64,000 nt of DNA from Vreelandella sp031769195 (GCF_031769195.1 NZ_JAVHNP010000003.1:310001-374000); one strand, 5' to 3'; positions 17,345-26,152 are shown, counted from the stretch's first letter. Translations and numbers: made by a program. Notes: generated from the sequence alone by a model not told the origin.

Positions 17345-18166
17345 GTGATCAGCGTTGCGACTAATATCACGTCGCTACTGGTGATGAATAATCTGCGCAG
17401 TAGCCAGCAAGCGATGCAGACCTCTATGGAGCGTCTGTCATCGGGGCTGCGCATTAATAGCGCTAAGGACGACCCGGCAGGCCAGGCGATTGCCAATCGC
17501 ATGGGCGCGCAGATTCGCGGCATGAACCAAGCGATTCGCAATACCAACGACGGTATCTCAATGGTGCAAACCGCCGAAGGCTCATTGGACCTGATCAACG
17601 ATAGCCTGCAGCGTATTCGTGTGCTTAGCGTTCAGGCGCTCAACGGCACCAATTCCTCACAAGACTTGGCTTCGATTCAATTAGAGATTGACCAGCGTTT
17701 GGAAGAGATCGACCGGGTTGCCGAGCAGAGTAACTTCAACGGTATCAGGCTAATCGAGAGCGATAAAACCCTCAATATTCAGGTAGGTGCCAACTCAGGG
17801 GATGTGATTGGCGTCAGCTTTTCAGCCATGGGGCGTCAGGCGCTGGGGTTAGATACTTTTAGCGTGTTAGACGATGGCTCGGCCACGCCCAACCCCATGG
17901 ACGCTGTGGATGAAGCCATGAAGCAGGTCGACCGCCAGCGCAGCTATTTAGGCGCCGTGCAGAACCGCTTTGAGAGTGTGATTGACGGGCTAAATACCAA
18001 TATCATTAATACCTCGGCCGCCCAATCGCGTATTCAAGACGCGGATTACGCTCAAGAAGTCTCTAATCTTATTCGTGCCCAGTTGCTTCAGCAGGTGGGT
18101 ATCGCGATGCTCACCCGAGTGAACCAACAGCCGCAGATGATTCTGCGGCTGTTAGAAGGGCTGTAG
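17345..18166 (+). CDS. fliC: Flagellin, short form
   Basis: Filament subunit of 273 residues, exported by the flagellar type III system. The conserved N-terminal D0/D1 part ISVATNITSLLVMNNLRSSQ...RLSSGLRINSAKDDPAGQAI and C-terminal D1/D0 part SRIQDADYAQEVSNLIRAQLLQQ are joined almost directly, so the variable outer domains are absent. Start is GTG 17345, with GAGGT about nine bases upstream; the frame opens eight codons earlier without support. No other flagellar gene lies in the window, so it is an isolated flagellin gene, tied to the flagellar regulon by its sigma-28 promoter. The last residues (QQPQMILRLLEGL) are slightly longer than the usual end. Confidence 0.93.
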   Translation: MISVATNITSLLVMNNLRSSQQAMQTSMERLSSGLRINSAKDDPAGQAIANRMGAQIRGMNQAIRNTNDGISMVQTAEGSLDLINDSLQRIRVLSVQALNGTNSSQDLASIQLEIDQRLEEIDRVAEQSNFNGIRLIESDKTLNIQVGANSGDVIGVSFSAMGRQALGLDTFSVLDDGSATPNPMDAVDEAMKQVDRQRSYLGAVQNRFESVIDGLNTNIINTSAAQSRIQDADYAQEVSNLIRAQLLQQVGIAMLTRVNQQPQMILRLLEGL

Positions 18167-18194
18167 CGATGCCGTTCAGCAACGCCCATCACCA

Positions 18195-19748
18195 CTAGTC
18201 GATGATGCCCTGCTCACGCGCCATGGCGTAGGCCGCCTGCGGGCCGTTCCACAGCGAAGGCAGCAGAATCAATGAAACGGGTATCGCGGTAATCACGATA
18301 AACTGCTGCAGCGCGCCTATTTGGCCTGCGCCCATATACAGCAGCACCGCCGCCATCAGGGCCATCGCAATGCCCCAGAATGCACGCATGTAAGGGCTGG
18401 GGTCATCATGACCTGCGCCGACAACGGCAATGGCGTAACTCATAGAGTCGCCGGTAGTGGCCACAAAAATCGTGGTCAGCAGCAAAATCGCCAGCGCCAT
18501 CCAGGTGCCGCCAGGTAGCGCTTGAGCCACCGTGAGGGTTGCCACGTCAAACTGGAAGTTATTGAGCGCTTCGGTCAGGTCAATGACCCCCGTTAGCTGA
18601 TAATAAATGCCGGAACCGCCTAACAGCGTAAACCACACGGTGGTAGCGATGGGGGCAAGTACCGCGACGGCCAAAATCATTTCACGAATGCTGCGACCAC
18701 GGGAAATGCGCGCCACGAAAATCGCCATCAGCGGCGCATAGCCGATAAACCAAGCAAAGAAGAACACCGTCCACCACTGCATCCACCACGCCGGGGCGGT
18801 TTCAGCGGTCATGGTCGCCATGGTGAAAAACTCACTAACGTACGCGCCCATGCTGGAAACATAGGTGTTCACCAAAAACAGTGTAGGGCCGAACACGATA
18901 ATCACTACGCCGATGGCTAATGCCAGCAGCACGTTGAAACGGCTCAGCAGTTGGATACCTTTATGCACGCCGCTCATCGAAGAGAGCACATAAATAGTGC
19001 CCAGCAAGGCCAGAATCATCAGCTGCCCGGTGTAGCCTTCCGGCAAGCCAAATAGCTCATGCAGACCAAAGCTCACCTGGGTGGCCAAAAAGCCAATCGG
19101 CCCCACCGTGCCGGCGACTAACGCAATCACGCAGCAGGCATCCACTAAGCCGCCCAGCGGCCCACGCATTAAGCGCTCACCAAAAATCGGATAGAGCAGC
19201 GTGCGCGGTTGCAGCGGCTGGCCTTTTACATAGTGTGCGTGAGCCAGCACTACAGCGGTCAGCGAGCCCAGCACCGCCCAGGCCATAAAGCCCCAGTGCA
19301 TAAACGACTGCGCCAGTGCGCCGGATACCGCTTCAGCGGTGCCCGCTTCGGTGTCAAACGCCGGAGGCGTCACCACAAAGTGATACACCGGTTCGCCTGC
19401 GGCAAAAAACACCCCGCCACCGGCTAACAGCGTACACAGAATGATCGAGAGCCACTTAAACGTGCTCATTTCTGGTGCGTCAAGATTGCCGATTTTGGCT
19501 TTTGCCGCTGGCGTTAACGCAACGCCAATGGCAATGAAAAACGTCAGCAGAAGCAGCAGTTGAAAATAGCTGCCCAGCACCAGCGCGGTCCAAGCAAAGC
19601 CTGCACTGATGGAATTGGCAACTAAGTCAATGTCGTAAAACGACAGCGCCAGAAACGCCACAATGAAGCCGATGCTGAGCACCAGCACAATAGGATCACC
19701 GAGGGAAAACCGCGAGGGCCCCTCAGCGCGTTGAGCAGGTTGGTTCAT
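18195..19748 (-). CDS. BCCT family transporter, atypical signature
   Basis: Betaine/carnitine/choline-type secondary transporter of 517 residues with about 12 membrane helices, inner membrane. The signature region reads WWTVFFFAWFIGYAPLMAIFVARISRGRSIRE: the RISRGR end is conserved, but several tryptophans and the tyrosine of the usual WTxFYWAWWxxWxPF box are Phe or Tyr. Substrate is therefore uncertain, although uptake of a compatible solute would suit a halophile. Start is ATG 19748 with AGGTG six bases upstream, not the GTG three codons earlier. An extended -10 promoter and an intrinsic terminator lie in its upstream region. Confidence 0.85.
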   Translation of the reverse strand: MNQPAQRAEGPSRFSLGDPIVLVLSIGFIVAFLALSFYDIDLVANSISAGFAWTALVLGSYFQLLLLLTFFIAIGVALTPAAKAKIGNLDAPEMSTFKWLSIILCTLLAGGGVFFAAGEPVYHFVVTPPAFDTEAGTAEAVSGALAQSFMHWGFMAWAVLGSLTAVVLAHAHYVKGQPLQPRTLLYPIFGERLMRGPLGGLVDACCVIALVAGTVGPIGFLATQVSFGLHELFGLPEGYTGQLMILALLGTIYVLSSMSGVHKGIQLLSRFNVLLALAIGVVIIVFGPTLFLVNTYVSSMGAYVSEFFTMATMTAETAPAWWMQWWTVFFFAWFIGYAPLMAIFVARISRGRSIREMILAVAVLAPIATTVWFTLLGGSGIYYQLTGVIDLTEALNNFQFDVATLTVAQALPGGTWMALAILLLTTIFVATTGDSMSYAIAVVGAGHDDPSPYMRAFWGIAMALMAAVLLYMGAGQIGALQQFIVITAIPVSLILLPSLWNGPQAAYAMAREQGIID

Positions 19749-19888
19749 GTTGAACACCTATTTGGGATGGGAGATTGCAGGAAAGTGCGGGAGCAGAACC
19801 ACTAGCTTAACAAACCGTAGCGTGGGCAGACTTAACGCCTCGGGTCATCCATGTTGGAAAGCAAGTGGAGCGCGCTCATTTTCAGAAC

Positions 19889-19917
19889 AAAAAAAAGCGC
19901 CATTCAATGAATGGCGC
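19889..19917 (-). terminator. Intrinsic terminator inside the BCCT upstream region
   Basis: Reading the minus strand: a perfect 9-base stem (GCGCCATTC/GAATGGCGC, 19897-19905 with 19909-19917), a 3-base loop, then eight T (19896-19889). It points toward the BCCT gene, yet lies about 140 bases before its start and just downstream of a promoter. It is thus either an attenuator or the end of a small RNA. Confidence 0.7.
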
Positions 19918-19937
19918 GAGGACAGGAAACTGCGTTT

Positions 19938-19967
19938 AGTATACCAATGGTTTAGACCAAAGTCTAA
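19938..19967 (-). promoter_or_regulatory. Extended -10 promoter with palindromic operator
   Basis: On the minus strand TGG-TATACT (extended -10, 19938-19946) lies beside a perfect inverted repeat TTAGAC-4-GTCTAA (19952-19967) that covers the -35 position. Transcription would begin near 19931, 14 bases before the terminator stem. The regulator is not identified. Confidence 0.55.
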
Positions 19968-20126
19968 TATTTGCGGAAAAACGCTTAAGATTGGTGCGCG
20001 CAATCGTACTGTTGCACCATTTTGGCAAGTAGATCCGTTGATTTCCGCGATAAAAGTTGAATAAGCCACTGAATAGTCGATAAAAAATGAAAGGTGGCAG
20101 TATTGCTGCAAAAGGCAAAGCAAACA
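19968..20126. other. Rest of the 400-base gap between BCCT and ABC genes
   Basis: AT-richer than its surroundings. Short open frames exist on both strands but none has a good ribosome binding site or protein-like composition. On the minus strand this stretch could encode a small RNA ending at the 19889-19917 terminator. Nothing else was recognised. Confidence 0.4.
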
Positions 20127-20136
20127 TTGTATACAA
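20127..20136. promoter_or_regulatory. TTGTATACAA palindrome, possible operator
   Basis: A perfect 10-base palindrome ending 13 bases before the start of the ABC substrate-binding gene. The shape resembles operators of GntR-type regulators, but none is encoded nearby, so the assignment is tentative. Confidence 0.4.
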
Positions 20137-20149
20137 GGTGCCTTGACCC

Positions 20150-21190
20150 ATGCCGCAACGCCCACACTTTTCGTTTCCACGTTTTTTACTCCCCGCCCTA
20201 ACCTTGCTGCCGCTAACGGCGTTGGCTGACACCACGTCGATACGCTTCCAGCTTGATTGGCGCTTTGAAGGCCCGGCCGCGCCGTTTTTGATGGCGGCTG
20301 AGAAGGGCTACTTCGCAGAAGAAGGCCTGGACGTACAGATTGATTCCGGCAGCGGCTCGGCGGGGGCGGTGAACCGGGTAGCGTCCGGGGCGTATGAAAT
20401 GGGCTTTGGCGATTTGAACGCGCTGGTCGAGTTCCTGGCCGAAAACCCCGAAGGCCCCGGTATTCAGGGTGTGTATATCGTCTATGACGGAACGCCTGCG
20501 GCGGTGTTTGCCCGCAAAGAGAGCGGCATTGAAAGCCCGGCGGATTTGGCGGGTAAAACCATTGCCGCGCCGGCCTTCGATACCGGTTATCGCGCTTGGG
20601 GTATTTTTGCGGCTGCCAACGGTCTGGAGGCCGATGCGGTGGAGTGGCAGAACGTCGACCCTACGCTGCGTGAGACGCTGCTGACCCGTGGCGATGTGGA
20701 TGCTATTACCGGATTCTACTTCACCAGCCTGCTGAATCTGGAAGAGCGCGGGATGAGTGAGGATGACCTCACCATCATGCCGTTCCCGGAGTATGGCGTG
20801 CCGCTATACGGCAACGCGATTCTGGCCAGCGAAGCCTTTGCACAAGAGAATCCTGAAGCGGTTCAGGGGTTTTTGCGCGCCTTTAATCGTGCGTTGGGAG
20901 AAACCCTGGCCGACCCGGAAGCCGCCATTGAGTACGTGAAAAACCGCGACGGTTTAATTGATGTGGAGATGGAAACCCGCCGCTTGAAGCTGGCGCTGGA
21001 GAGCGTGGTCGACACGCCCGATGCCCGCGAACACGGGGTAGGGGGCGTGGATGATGAGCGCTTAAGGCAGGCCATTCAACTGGTGGCCGATGCCTACGAC
21101 CTGCCGACACTGCCATCCCCTGATCAAGTCTTTGATTCCCGCTACTTGCCGCCGGTAGAAGAGCGCATGCTGCTGCCGGAGGCTGAGTAA
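20150..21190 (+). CDS. NitT/TauT-family ABC transporter, substrate-binding protein
   Basis: Periplasmic binding protein of 346 residues. The signal peptide spans about 1-26, cut after LTALA before DTTSIRFQLDW. The mature part is an NMT1/THI5-like fold: QLDWRFEGPAAPFLMAAEKGYFAEEGLDVQI, then GSGSAGAVNRVASGAYEMGFGD, typical of importers of small nitrogen- or sulfur-containing compounds and pyrimidine precursors. It starts a three-gene operon: its TAA overlaps the ATP-binding gene start as TAATG. No enzyme gene accompanies the transporter, so the substrate cannot be inferred from context. Confidence 0.85.
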   Translation: MPQRPHFSFPRFLLPALTLLPLTALADTTSIRFQLDWRFEGPAAPFLMAAEKGYFAEEGLDVQIDSGSGSAGAVNRVASGAYEMGFGDLNALVEFLAENPEGPGIQGVYIVYDGTPAAVFARKESGIESPADLAGKTIAAPAFDTGYRAWGIFAAANGLEADAVEWQNVDPTLRETLLTRGDVDAITGFYFTSLLNLEERGMSEDDLTIMPFPEYGVPLYGNAILASEAFAQENPEAVQGFLRAFNRALGETLADPEAAIEYVKNRDGLIDVEMETRRLKLALESVVDTPDAREHGVGGVDDERLRQAIQLVADAYDLPTLPSPDQVFDSRYLPPVEERMLLPEAE

Positions 21191-21972
21191 TGTCGGCAGC
21201 GTTTGTCCGCTTTGATGACGTCAGCCTAGCCTACGACGGTACCGGCAACGCCATTGAAGATATTAATCTCGATATTCACGAAGGCGAGTTTGTCGCCTTC
21301 GTGGGGCCATCCGGGTGCGGTAAATCCACCTTTATGAAGCTGTGCACTGGGCTGCACGCGCCTACCCAGGGCAGCGTGCGCGTGGATGATGAAGCCGTCA
21401 CCGGGCCGCTGAAAATCTCCGGCATGGCGTTCCAGAACGCTAACCTGCTGCCCTGGCGCACCACTCTGGATAACGTGCTGCTGCCGTTGGAGATTGTTGA
21501 GCCCTATCGACGGCAGTTTCGCCAGCGCCGCGAGGAGTTTGTGGGCTGGGCGCGGGATTTGCTCGCCACGGTCGGCCTAGCCGAGCATGAAGATAAGTAC
21601 CCCTGGCAGCTCTCGGGCGGTATGCAGCAGCGAGCCTCGATTTGTCGTGCGCTGATCCATCGGCCGCGCCTGCTGATGTTGGATGAGCCCTTTGGCGCGC
21701 TGGACGCCTTCACCCGCGAAGAGCTGTGGTGCGTGCTGCGAGATTTATGGGAAGCCCAGCGTTTTACCGTGGTGCTGGTGACTCACGACCTTCGCGAAGC
21801 CGCGTTTTTGGCCGATACGGTGTATGTGATGAGTCGTCGCCCAGGTCGGGTGATTGAGCGGCGCACCATTGAGCTGCCCCGCCCCCGAGCGCTGGAAACC
21901 ACCTACGAAAAGCCCTTTATTGATTTGGTGCAGGAACTGCGTGCCCAGATTGGTGAAGTACGCAGTACCTAA
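21190..21972 (+). CDS. ABC transporter ATP-binding protein (NitT/TauT type)
   Basis: Cytoplasmic ATPase of 260 residues. Walker A is GPSGCGKSTF (about 39-48), the Q-loop is in MAFQNANLLPWRTTLDNV, the ABC signature is LSGGMQQRASICRAL, Walker B is RLLMLDEPFGALDAFTREEL, and the switch His is in VLVTHDLREA. All are complete. Both ends overlap neighbours by one base (TAATG), so it is tightly coupled with the binding protein and permease. Substrate unknown. Confidence 0.92.
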   Translation: MSAAFVRFDDVSLAYDGTGNAIEDINLDIHEGEFVAFVGPSGCGKSTFMKLCTGLHAPTQGSVRVDDEAVTGPLKISGMAFQNANLLPWRTTLDNVLLPLEIVEPYRRQFRQRREEFVGWARDLLATVGLAEHEDKYPWQLSGGMQQRASICRALIHRPRLLMLDEPFGALDAFTREELWCVLRDLWEAQRFTVVLVTHDLREAAFLADTVYVMSRRPGRVIERRTIELPRPRALETTYEKPFIDLVQELRAQIGEVRST

Positions 21973-22754
21973 TGGACGCAAATATGACGCACAACAGCAA
22001 GCTGATTGAACGGCTCGCGCCCTGGATCGCAGTGGTCGTTCTCGTGGTGATATGGGAAGCCTCGGTACGGCTCTTCAACGTACCCAGCTTTATTTTTCCC
22101 AGCGCGTTAGACACCCTGCAGGCGCTGGTGACGTATTCAGGGCCGATTGCCATGCACTCCTGGCAAACCTTTTGGACCACGCTCATCGGGTTTGGATTGG
22201 GGGTGTTGGTGGGGCTGGTGCTGGGCTTTATTGTGGGTTCGTCGCGCTTTTTATATAACGCTTGCTACCCGCTATTAGTCGGGTTTAACGCCATCCCGAA
22301 AGTCGCTTTTGTGCCCATTCTGGTGGTCTGGTTTGGGATCGGTTCCGTGCCCGCGATACTCACCGCGTTTTTGATCTGCTTTTTCCCGATTGTGGTGAAC
22401 GTGGCGACGGGCCTTGCGACGCTGGAGCCGGAAATGGAAGACGTGCTGCGTGTGCTGGGAGCGCGGCGCATCGACGTGTTGCTTAAGGTGGGGCTGCCCC
22501 GTTCGCTGCCGTACTTTTTTGCCTCGCTTAAAATTGCTATTACCCTCGCCTTTGTGGGCACGGTAGTGTCAGAGACCGTGGCGTCTAACCAAGGCATTGG
22601 CTACCTAATGATGAGTGCTGGCTCGCAGATGCGCATGGGCTTGGTCTTCGCCGGGCTGCTGGTCATCAGCGCCATGGCCATGGTGATGTATGAGCTGTTT
22701 GCGCTGTTGGAAAAACGCATGACCGGTTGGGCTCACCGAGGGCAGAACCGCTAG
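21972..22754 (+). CDS. ABC transporter permease (NitT/TauT type)
   Basis: Inner-membrane permease of 260 residues with about six helices and the BPD_transp_1 coupling loop (EAA-like) ATLEPEMEDVLRVLGARRIDVLLKVGLPRSLPYFFASLKIA. It completes the three-gene ABC operon, following the ATPase with TAATG overlap. It ends 13 bases before the convergent DUF481 gene, with no clear terminator between. Confidence 0.92.
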   Translation: MDANMTHNSKLIERLAPWIAVVVLVVIWEASVRLFNVPSFIFPSALDTLQALVTYSGPIAMHSWQTFWTTLIGFGLGVLVGLVLGFIVGSSRFLYNACYPLLVGFNAIPKVAFVPILVVWFGIGSVPAILTAFLICFFPIVVNVATGLATLEPEMEDVLRVLGARRIDVLLKVGLPRSLPYFFASLKIAITLAFVGTVVSETVASNQGIGYLMMSAGSQMRMGLVFAGLLVISAMAMVMYELFALLEKRMTGWAHRGQNR

Positions 22755-22767
22755 CAGCCACTGCTGC

Positions 22768-23514
22768 TTACCAGCTGTACAGCAGCGAGGCGCTGGTCGT
22801 GGTATCGGTGCGCTCGCTGGCGTCTTCCGGAGGCTGGGAGTTGTGCTTCACTTCATAAGAGAGCCGCAGCGACAGCTTGGCGTTAAGCCGAGCGGTCAAC
22901 GCCGTTAGCGAGCGAGCGGTGGTGTTCTCATCGGTGTACTCCACCGACATCTCTTGAGCAATATCGGCAACCTCGGAAAAGCGGTAGCGGTAGTCCAATG
23001 CGGTATAGGCCACGGGCAACTGCTGATTATCCGCATCCCGCAGGCGATCATTGCGGTAACCCGGCCCTGCTTCTAGCGAGAGCGTATGCTGCTTATTCTC
23101 CAGCAGCTGTCGCCCGTAGCCACCAATCACTGAAAGCTGCTGGTCGTAACCGGCAAAGCGGTCCTTCTCCCAGCGAGCAAAACCAAACAAATAGTGGGGG
23201 CCGCTAAAGTCGTAGCGTTCACGCCCGGCCAATAAGTACTGCTCGGCACTCGTTTCTCCATCCTTACTGACATTGCGCACCTCTCCCCGTAACGAGTGCG
23301 TCAGATCCCCTGTTAGCCACATCAAGCGGGTTTTGCCGATCAGGGTGCGGCTATTGGTATTGCCAGAGAGATGGGTAAAGCCAAGCTCCGCATCGCCACC
23401 AAACACTGGGGTGTCGTCTTTAGGGGGCGGTGGCGCATAGAACGGCGAGGCCATCAGGCCGCTTGCCCACAGCGCACTGCTGGTAATTAACGTGGCGCGT
23501 AAAAAGTGTCGCAC
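22768..23514 (-). CDS. DUF481 family outer-membrane protein
   Basis: A 248-residue putative outer-membrane beta-barrel. It has a signal peptide (about 1-22, ending LMAS) and a proline-rich stretch, then alternating beta-strand pattern and the DUF481 opening FGGDAELGFTHLSGNTNSRTL. The last residue is Trp (LLYSW), with the aromatic end expected of a barrel. Function unknown; homologues are sometimes called YdiY or salt-induced outer membrane protein. The start is a GTG with a very strong ribosome binding site (AAGGAGGAG). It has its own promoter (23553-23581) and is divergent from the sensor kinase. Confidence 0.85.
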   Translation of the reverse strand: MRHFLRATLITSSALWASGLMASPFYAPPPPKDDTPVFGGDAELGFTHLSGNTNSRTLIGKTRLMWLTGDLTHSLRGEVRNVSKDGETSAEQYLLAGRERYDFSGPHYLFGFARWEKDRFAGYDQQLSVIGGYGRQLLENKQHTLSLEAGPGYRNDRLRDADNQQLPVAYTALDYRYRFSEVADIAQEMSVEYTDENTTARSLTALTARLNAKLSLRLSYEVKHNSQPPEDASERTDTTTSASLLYSW

Positions 23515-23552
23515 GTAACTCCTCCTTGAGTATGTGAACAGTAAGTGGCTGC

Positions 23553-23581
23553 TATATAAGCAAAGTGAGGTGCAAACGCAA
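23553..23581 (-). promoter_or_regulatory. Sigma-70 promoter of the DUF481 gene
   Basis: On the minus strand TTGCGT (23576-23581), a 17-base spacer and TATATA (23553-23558). It lies about 40 bases before the GTG start of the DUF481 gene. Confidence 0.6.
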
Positions 23582-23642
23582 CGACTAACGCCGCTTGGCG
23601 CTGCGTGCCATAATGACGCTGTCGCGCATTGTGAGTTCCCTT

Positions 23643-25337
23643 ATGACCGCTCCACGCCCAAGAACGCTGGCTGAATTACAGCGCTGGCGCCGCACCCGCG
23701 CCAAGCGTCGCTGGTATAAGCGCAGCTTCCGCCTGCAAGTTATGATGCTGGTGGGGTTGCTGCTAGCGGGTATGCTGCTGGCCCAGGGCACCTATCTCAA
23801 TCATCGCAAAGCCGACATTATTACTCACCAAATGGGTGAGCGGGCACTGGCCGTGGCAAAAACCGTGGCCGGGATGCCACAGATTGTAAACGCCTTTGCC
23901 ACGCCTGACCCCTCTTTCATTATTCAGCCCCTTGCCGAGCGCGTGCGCCAGGAGACCGGCGCGCGCTATGTCGTAGTGGGAAACGCTCAATCGATTCGCT
24001 ACTCCCACCCAGTGCCCGAGCGCATTGGTCAGCCCATGGTAGGCGGTGACAACGGTCAGGCGTTGATCTATGGGCAGTCATATGTCTCAGAAGCCACCGG
24101 CACGCTGGGCACCGCCATGCGGGGAAAAACCCCGATCTGGGATGAAGAGGGCAATATTATCGGGGTGGTCTCGGTGGGCTTTATGCTCGACCGCGTCGAT
24201 ATGGACGTGGCTCGCTACACCAGTCTCGGCTGGGCGCTGGTGGCGTTAATGATTGTGCTGGGGTTTGCGGGCGCTTACTGGCTATCGCAGCACCTTAAAA
24301 AGATCATTCTAGGCTTAGAGCCTTACGAAATTGCCCGCTTAGCGATGGAGAAAGAGGCCATCCTGCAGTCGATTCATGAGGGTATTTTAGCGGTCAACCG
24401 GGACGGTCATATCACGCTCGTGAACCAGCAGGCGCGGCGCTTTTTAGAGCTGACCGACGACCACGTGTTGCTGGGCCAGCCGATTCGTGAGGTGGTCCCC
24501 AACTCACGCCTGCTGGAGGTGTTAAAGCACGGCGAGCAGGAGTTCGACCAAGAGATGTGGCTGGGGGATCATCCTGTGGTGGTCAACCGTGTGCCTATTC
24601 TGCATGAAGGTGAGATAGAAGGGGCCGTGGCCACTTTCCGCAGTCGCCGAGAAATTATTGATCTCTCCCATGCGCTCACCCAGGCCAGCCGCGATGTGGA
24701 TATGCTGCGCGCCCAGGCCCATGAGTTTTCCAATAAGCTCTACACCATTTCAGGGCTGCTGCAGCTCCAGCGCATTGACGAAGCGCTGGCGCTGATCCAT
24801 CAGGAAACCGAACGCGCCCAGGCGCAAATGAGCTTTTTAATGCGCCATGTGGCGGATGCCGTCTTGAGCGGTACCCTGCTGGGCAAGCTCACCCGTGCCC
24901 GCGAGCTGGGCGTGACGCTAGAGATCGACGAACAGAGTTCGCTCTCCTGCCCGCTGACTCCCACCGGGCAAGAGGTGATGATGAGCGTGGTGGGAAACCT
25001 TCTGGATAACGCCTGCCACGCTGCCCTTAATGGGCCCTATGGCGATCAGCCGAAGGTGCGGCTGTTTTTCACTGACCTAGGCGAGCAGCTGTTAATTGAA
25101 GTGGAAGATAATGGGGCTGGCGTGCTTGCTGAGCATGCGGAATCAATTTTTGTAGACGGTTTTTCGACCAAGACGGGTAAGCATCGTGGGATCGGGCTTG
25201 CCCTGGTGGCGCGGCTTTGCCGACAACATGGTGGCGCGGTCACGCTGGAAGAGAGCGAGCTGGGCGGCGCATGCTTTATTGCCGTGTTAGACCGCTCGCT
25301 GTGCGCCGATACCGCCACCCAGCCTTCGCTTTCATAG
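23643..25337 (+). CDS. CitA/DcuS-type sensor histidine kinase
   Basis: Membrane sensor of 564 residues for a carboxylate, judged by family and by the tct genes beside it. Order: membrane helix (about 30-50), periplasmic PAS-like (Cache) domain (about 50-190, with RYVVVGNAQSIRYSHPVPERIGQ and GVVSVGFMLDRV), second helix (about 195-220), cytoplasmic PAS (about 240-340), HisKA-type dimerisation with the phospho-acceptor in RAQAHEFSNKLYTISGLLQL, and HATPase with NLLDNACHAAL and GIGLALV. The frame is open 16 codons upstream from a TTG; the ATG at 23643 is preferred but has a weak ribosome binding site. Partner of the regulator at 25410. Confidence 0.88.
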   Translation: MTAPRPRTLAELQRWRRTRAKRRWYKRSFRLQVMMLVGLLLAGMLLAQGTYLNHRKADIITHQMGERALAVAKTVAGMPQIVNAFATPDPSFIIQPLAERVRQETGARYVVVGNAQSIRYSHPVPERIGQPMVGGDNGQALIYGQSYVSEATGTLGTAMRGKTPIWDEEGNIIGVVSVGFMLDRVDMDVARYTSLGWALVALMIVLGFAGAYWLSQHLKKIILGLEPYEIARLAMEKEAILQSIHEGILAVNRDGHITLVNQQARRFLELTDDHVLLGQPIREVVPNSRLLEVLKHGEQEFDQEMWLGDHPVVVNRVPILHEGEIEGAVATFRSRREIIDLSHALTQASRDVDMLRAQAHEFSNKLYTISGLLQLQRIDEALALIHQETERAQAQMSFLMRHVADAVLSGTLLGKLTRARELGVTLEIDEQSSLSCPLTPTGQEVMMSVVGNLLDNACHAALNGPYGDQPKVRLFFTDLGEQLLIEVEDNGAGVLAEHAESIFVDGFSTKTGKHRGIGLALVARLCRQHGGAVTLEESELGGACFIAVLDRSLCADTATQPSLS

Positions 25338-25409
25338 CGACGCTCACAAAACTGCTCATAACGCTGCCCATAAAATAACGAAACGAAGACGCCAAAAAGA
25401 GGAAACACC

Positions 25410-26141
25410 ATGTCTGCGACGCAATACGGCATTTTGGTCGTCGAAGACGATTTTCGCATTGCCGATATTCACCGCGCTTTTATTGAGCAAAGTGACGGAT
25501 TCTATGTGGTCGGGATGGCGCGTAACGGTAGCGAAGCCAAAGCGCTGATGGCGCAGCACGCCGCTGAGATTCAACTGATTTTACTGGATGCCTACCTGCC
25601 CGATGTCGAGGGTCTGGAACTCCTCTGGGCGCTCCGCCGCGACCACGTTCATGTGGATATAGTGATGGTCACCGCTGCCCGAGAGGTAGAGACCATCAGT
25701 GAAGCGCTGCGTGGCGGCGTGTTTGATTACCTGATTAAGCCCATTGAAGCCGCGCGAATGACTCAGATGCTGACCCGCTTTCGCCGTGAGCGTGAAGCGC
25801 TGGCAAACCGTGCCGAGATGAACCAAGACGAGCTGGATCATGTGCTGTCGCGACTAACGCTCAGCGAGGCCCCGCGCTTAACCTCTCGTGCTCTGCCTAA
25901 AGGGATCGACCGTTTAACGCTGCGCCGGGTGGCGGATGCCCTGGCGGCTGAGACCGATTCTCTCACCGCCATGCAGGTGGCGCGTAGCATGGGGGCGAGC
26001 CGCTCAACCGCACGGCGCTACCTAGAGTATCTCGTGGCAGAACAAGCGGTAAGTGCGGAGTTAGGGTATGGCGATGTGGGCCGCCCGGAGCGTCGCTACC
26101 GGCTGCTCGACGCCTCAAAAGGGTGGCTTGAAACGCTCTAA
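25410..26141 (+). CDS. CitB/DcuR-type response regulator
   Basis: A 243-residue two-component regulator. The receiver domain (about 1-125) has the acidic pair EDD, the phospho-acceptor in LILLDAYLPDVEGLELL, the switch Thr in VTAA, and KPIE. The C-terminal output domain has a helix-turn-helix (about 185-215, TAMQVARSMGASRSTARRYLEYLV) and the family end GRPERRYRL. Good ribosome binding site GAGGAAA. It follows the kinase after 72 bases and precedes tctC, so it most likely activates the tricarboxylate transporter. Repeats at 26153-26170 are a candidate binding site. Confidence 0.9.
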   Translation: MSATQYGILVVEDDFRIADIHRAFIEQSDGFYVVGMARNGSEAKALMAQHAAEIQLILLDAYLPDVEGLELLWALRRDHVHVDIVMVTAAREVETISEALRGGVFDYLIKPIEAARMTQMLTRFRREREALANRAEMNQDELDHVLSRLTLSEAPRLTSRALPKGIDRLTLRRVADALAAETDSLTAMQVARSMGASRSTARRYLEYLVAEQAVSAELGYGDVGRPERRYRLLDASKGWLETL

Positions 26142-26152
26142 TATAGGGAGCG

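Noticed and set aside
20030..20050. Sigma-54-like TTGGCAAGTAGATCCGTTG
   Set aside because: The spacing between the TGGC and TTG elements is too long for a -24/-12 promoter.
19747..20235. Several 60-110 codon frames on both strands between the BCCT and ABC genes
   Set aside because: No ribosome binding sites, unlikely amino-acid composition, and they overlap a promoter, terminator and operator.
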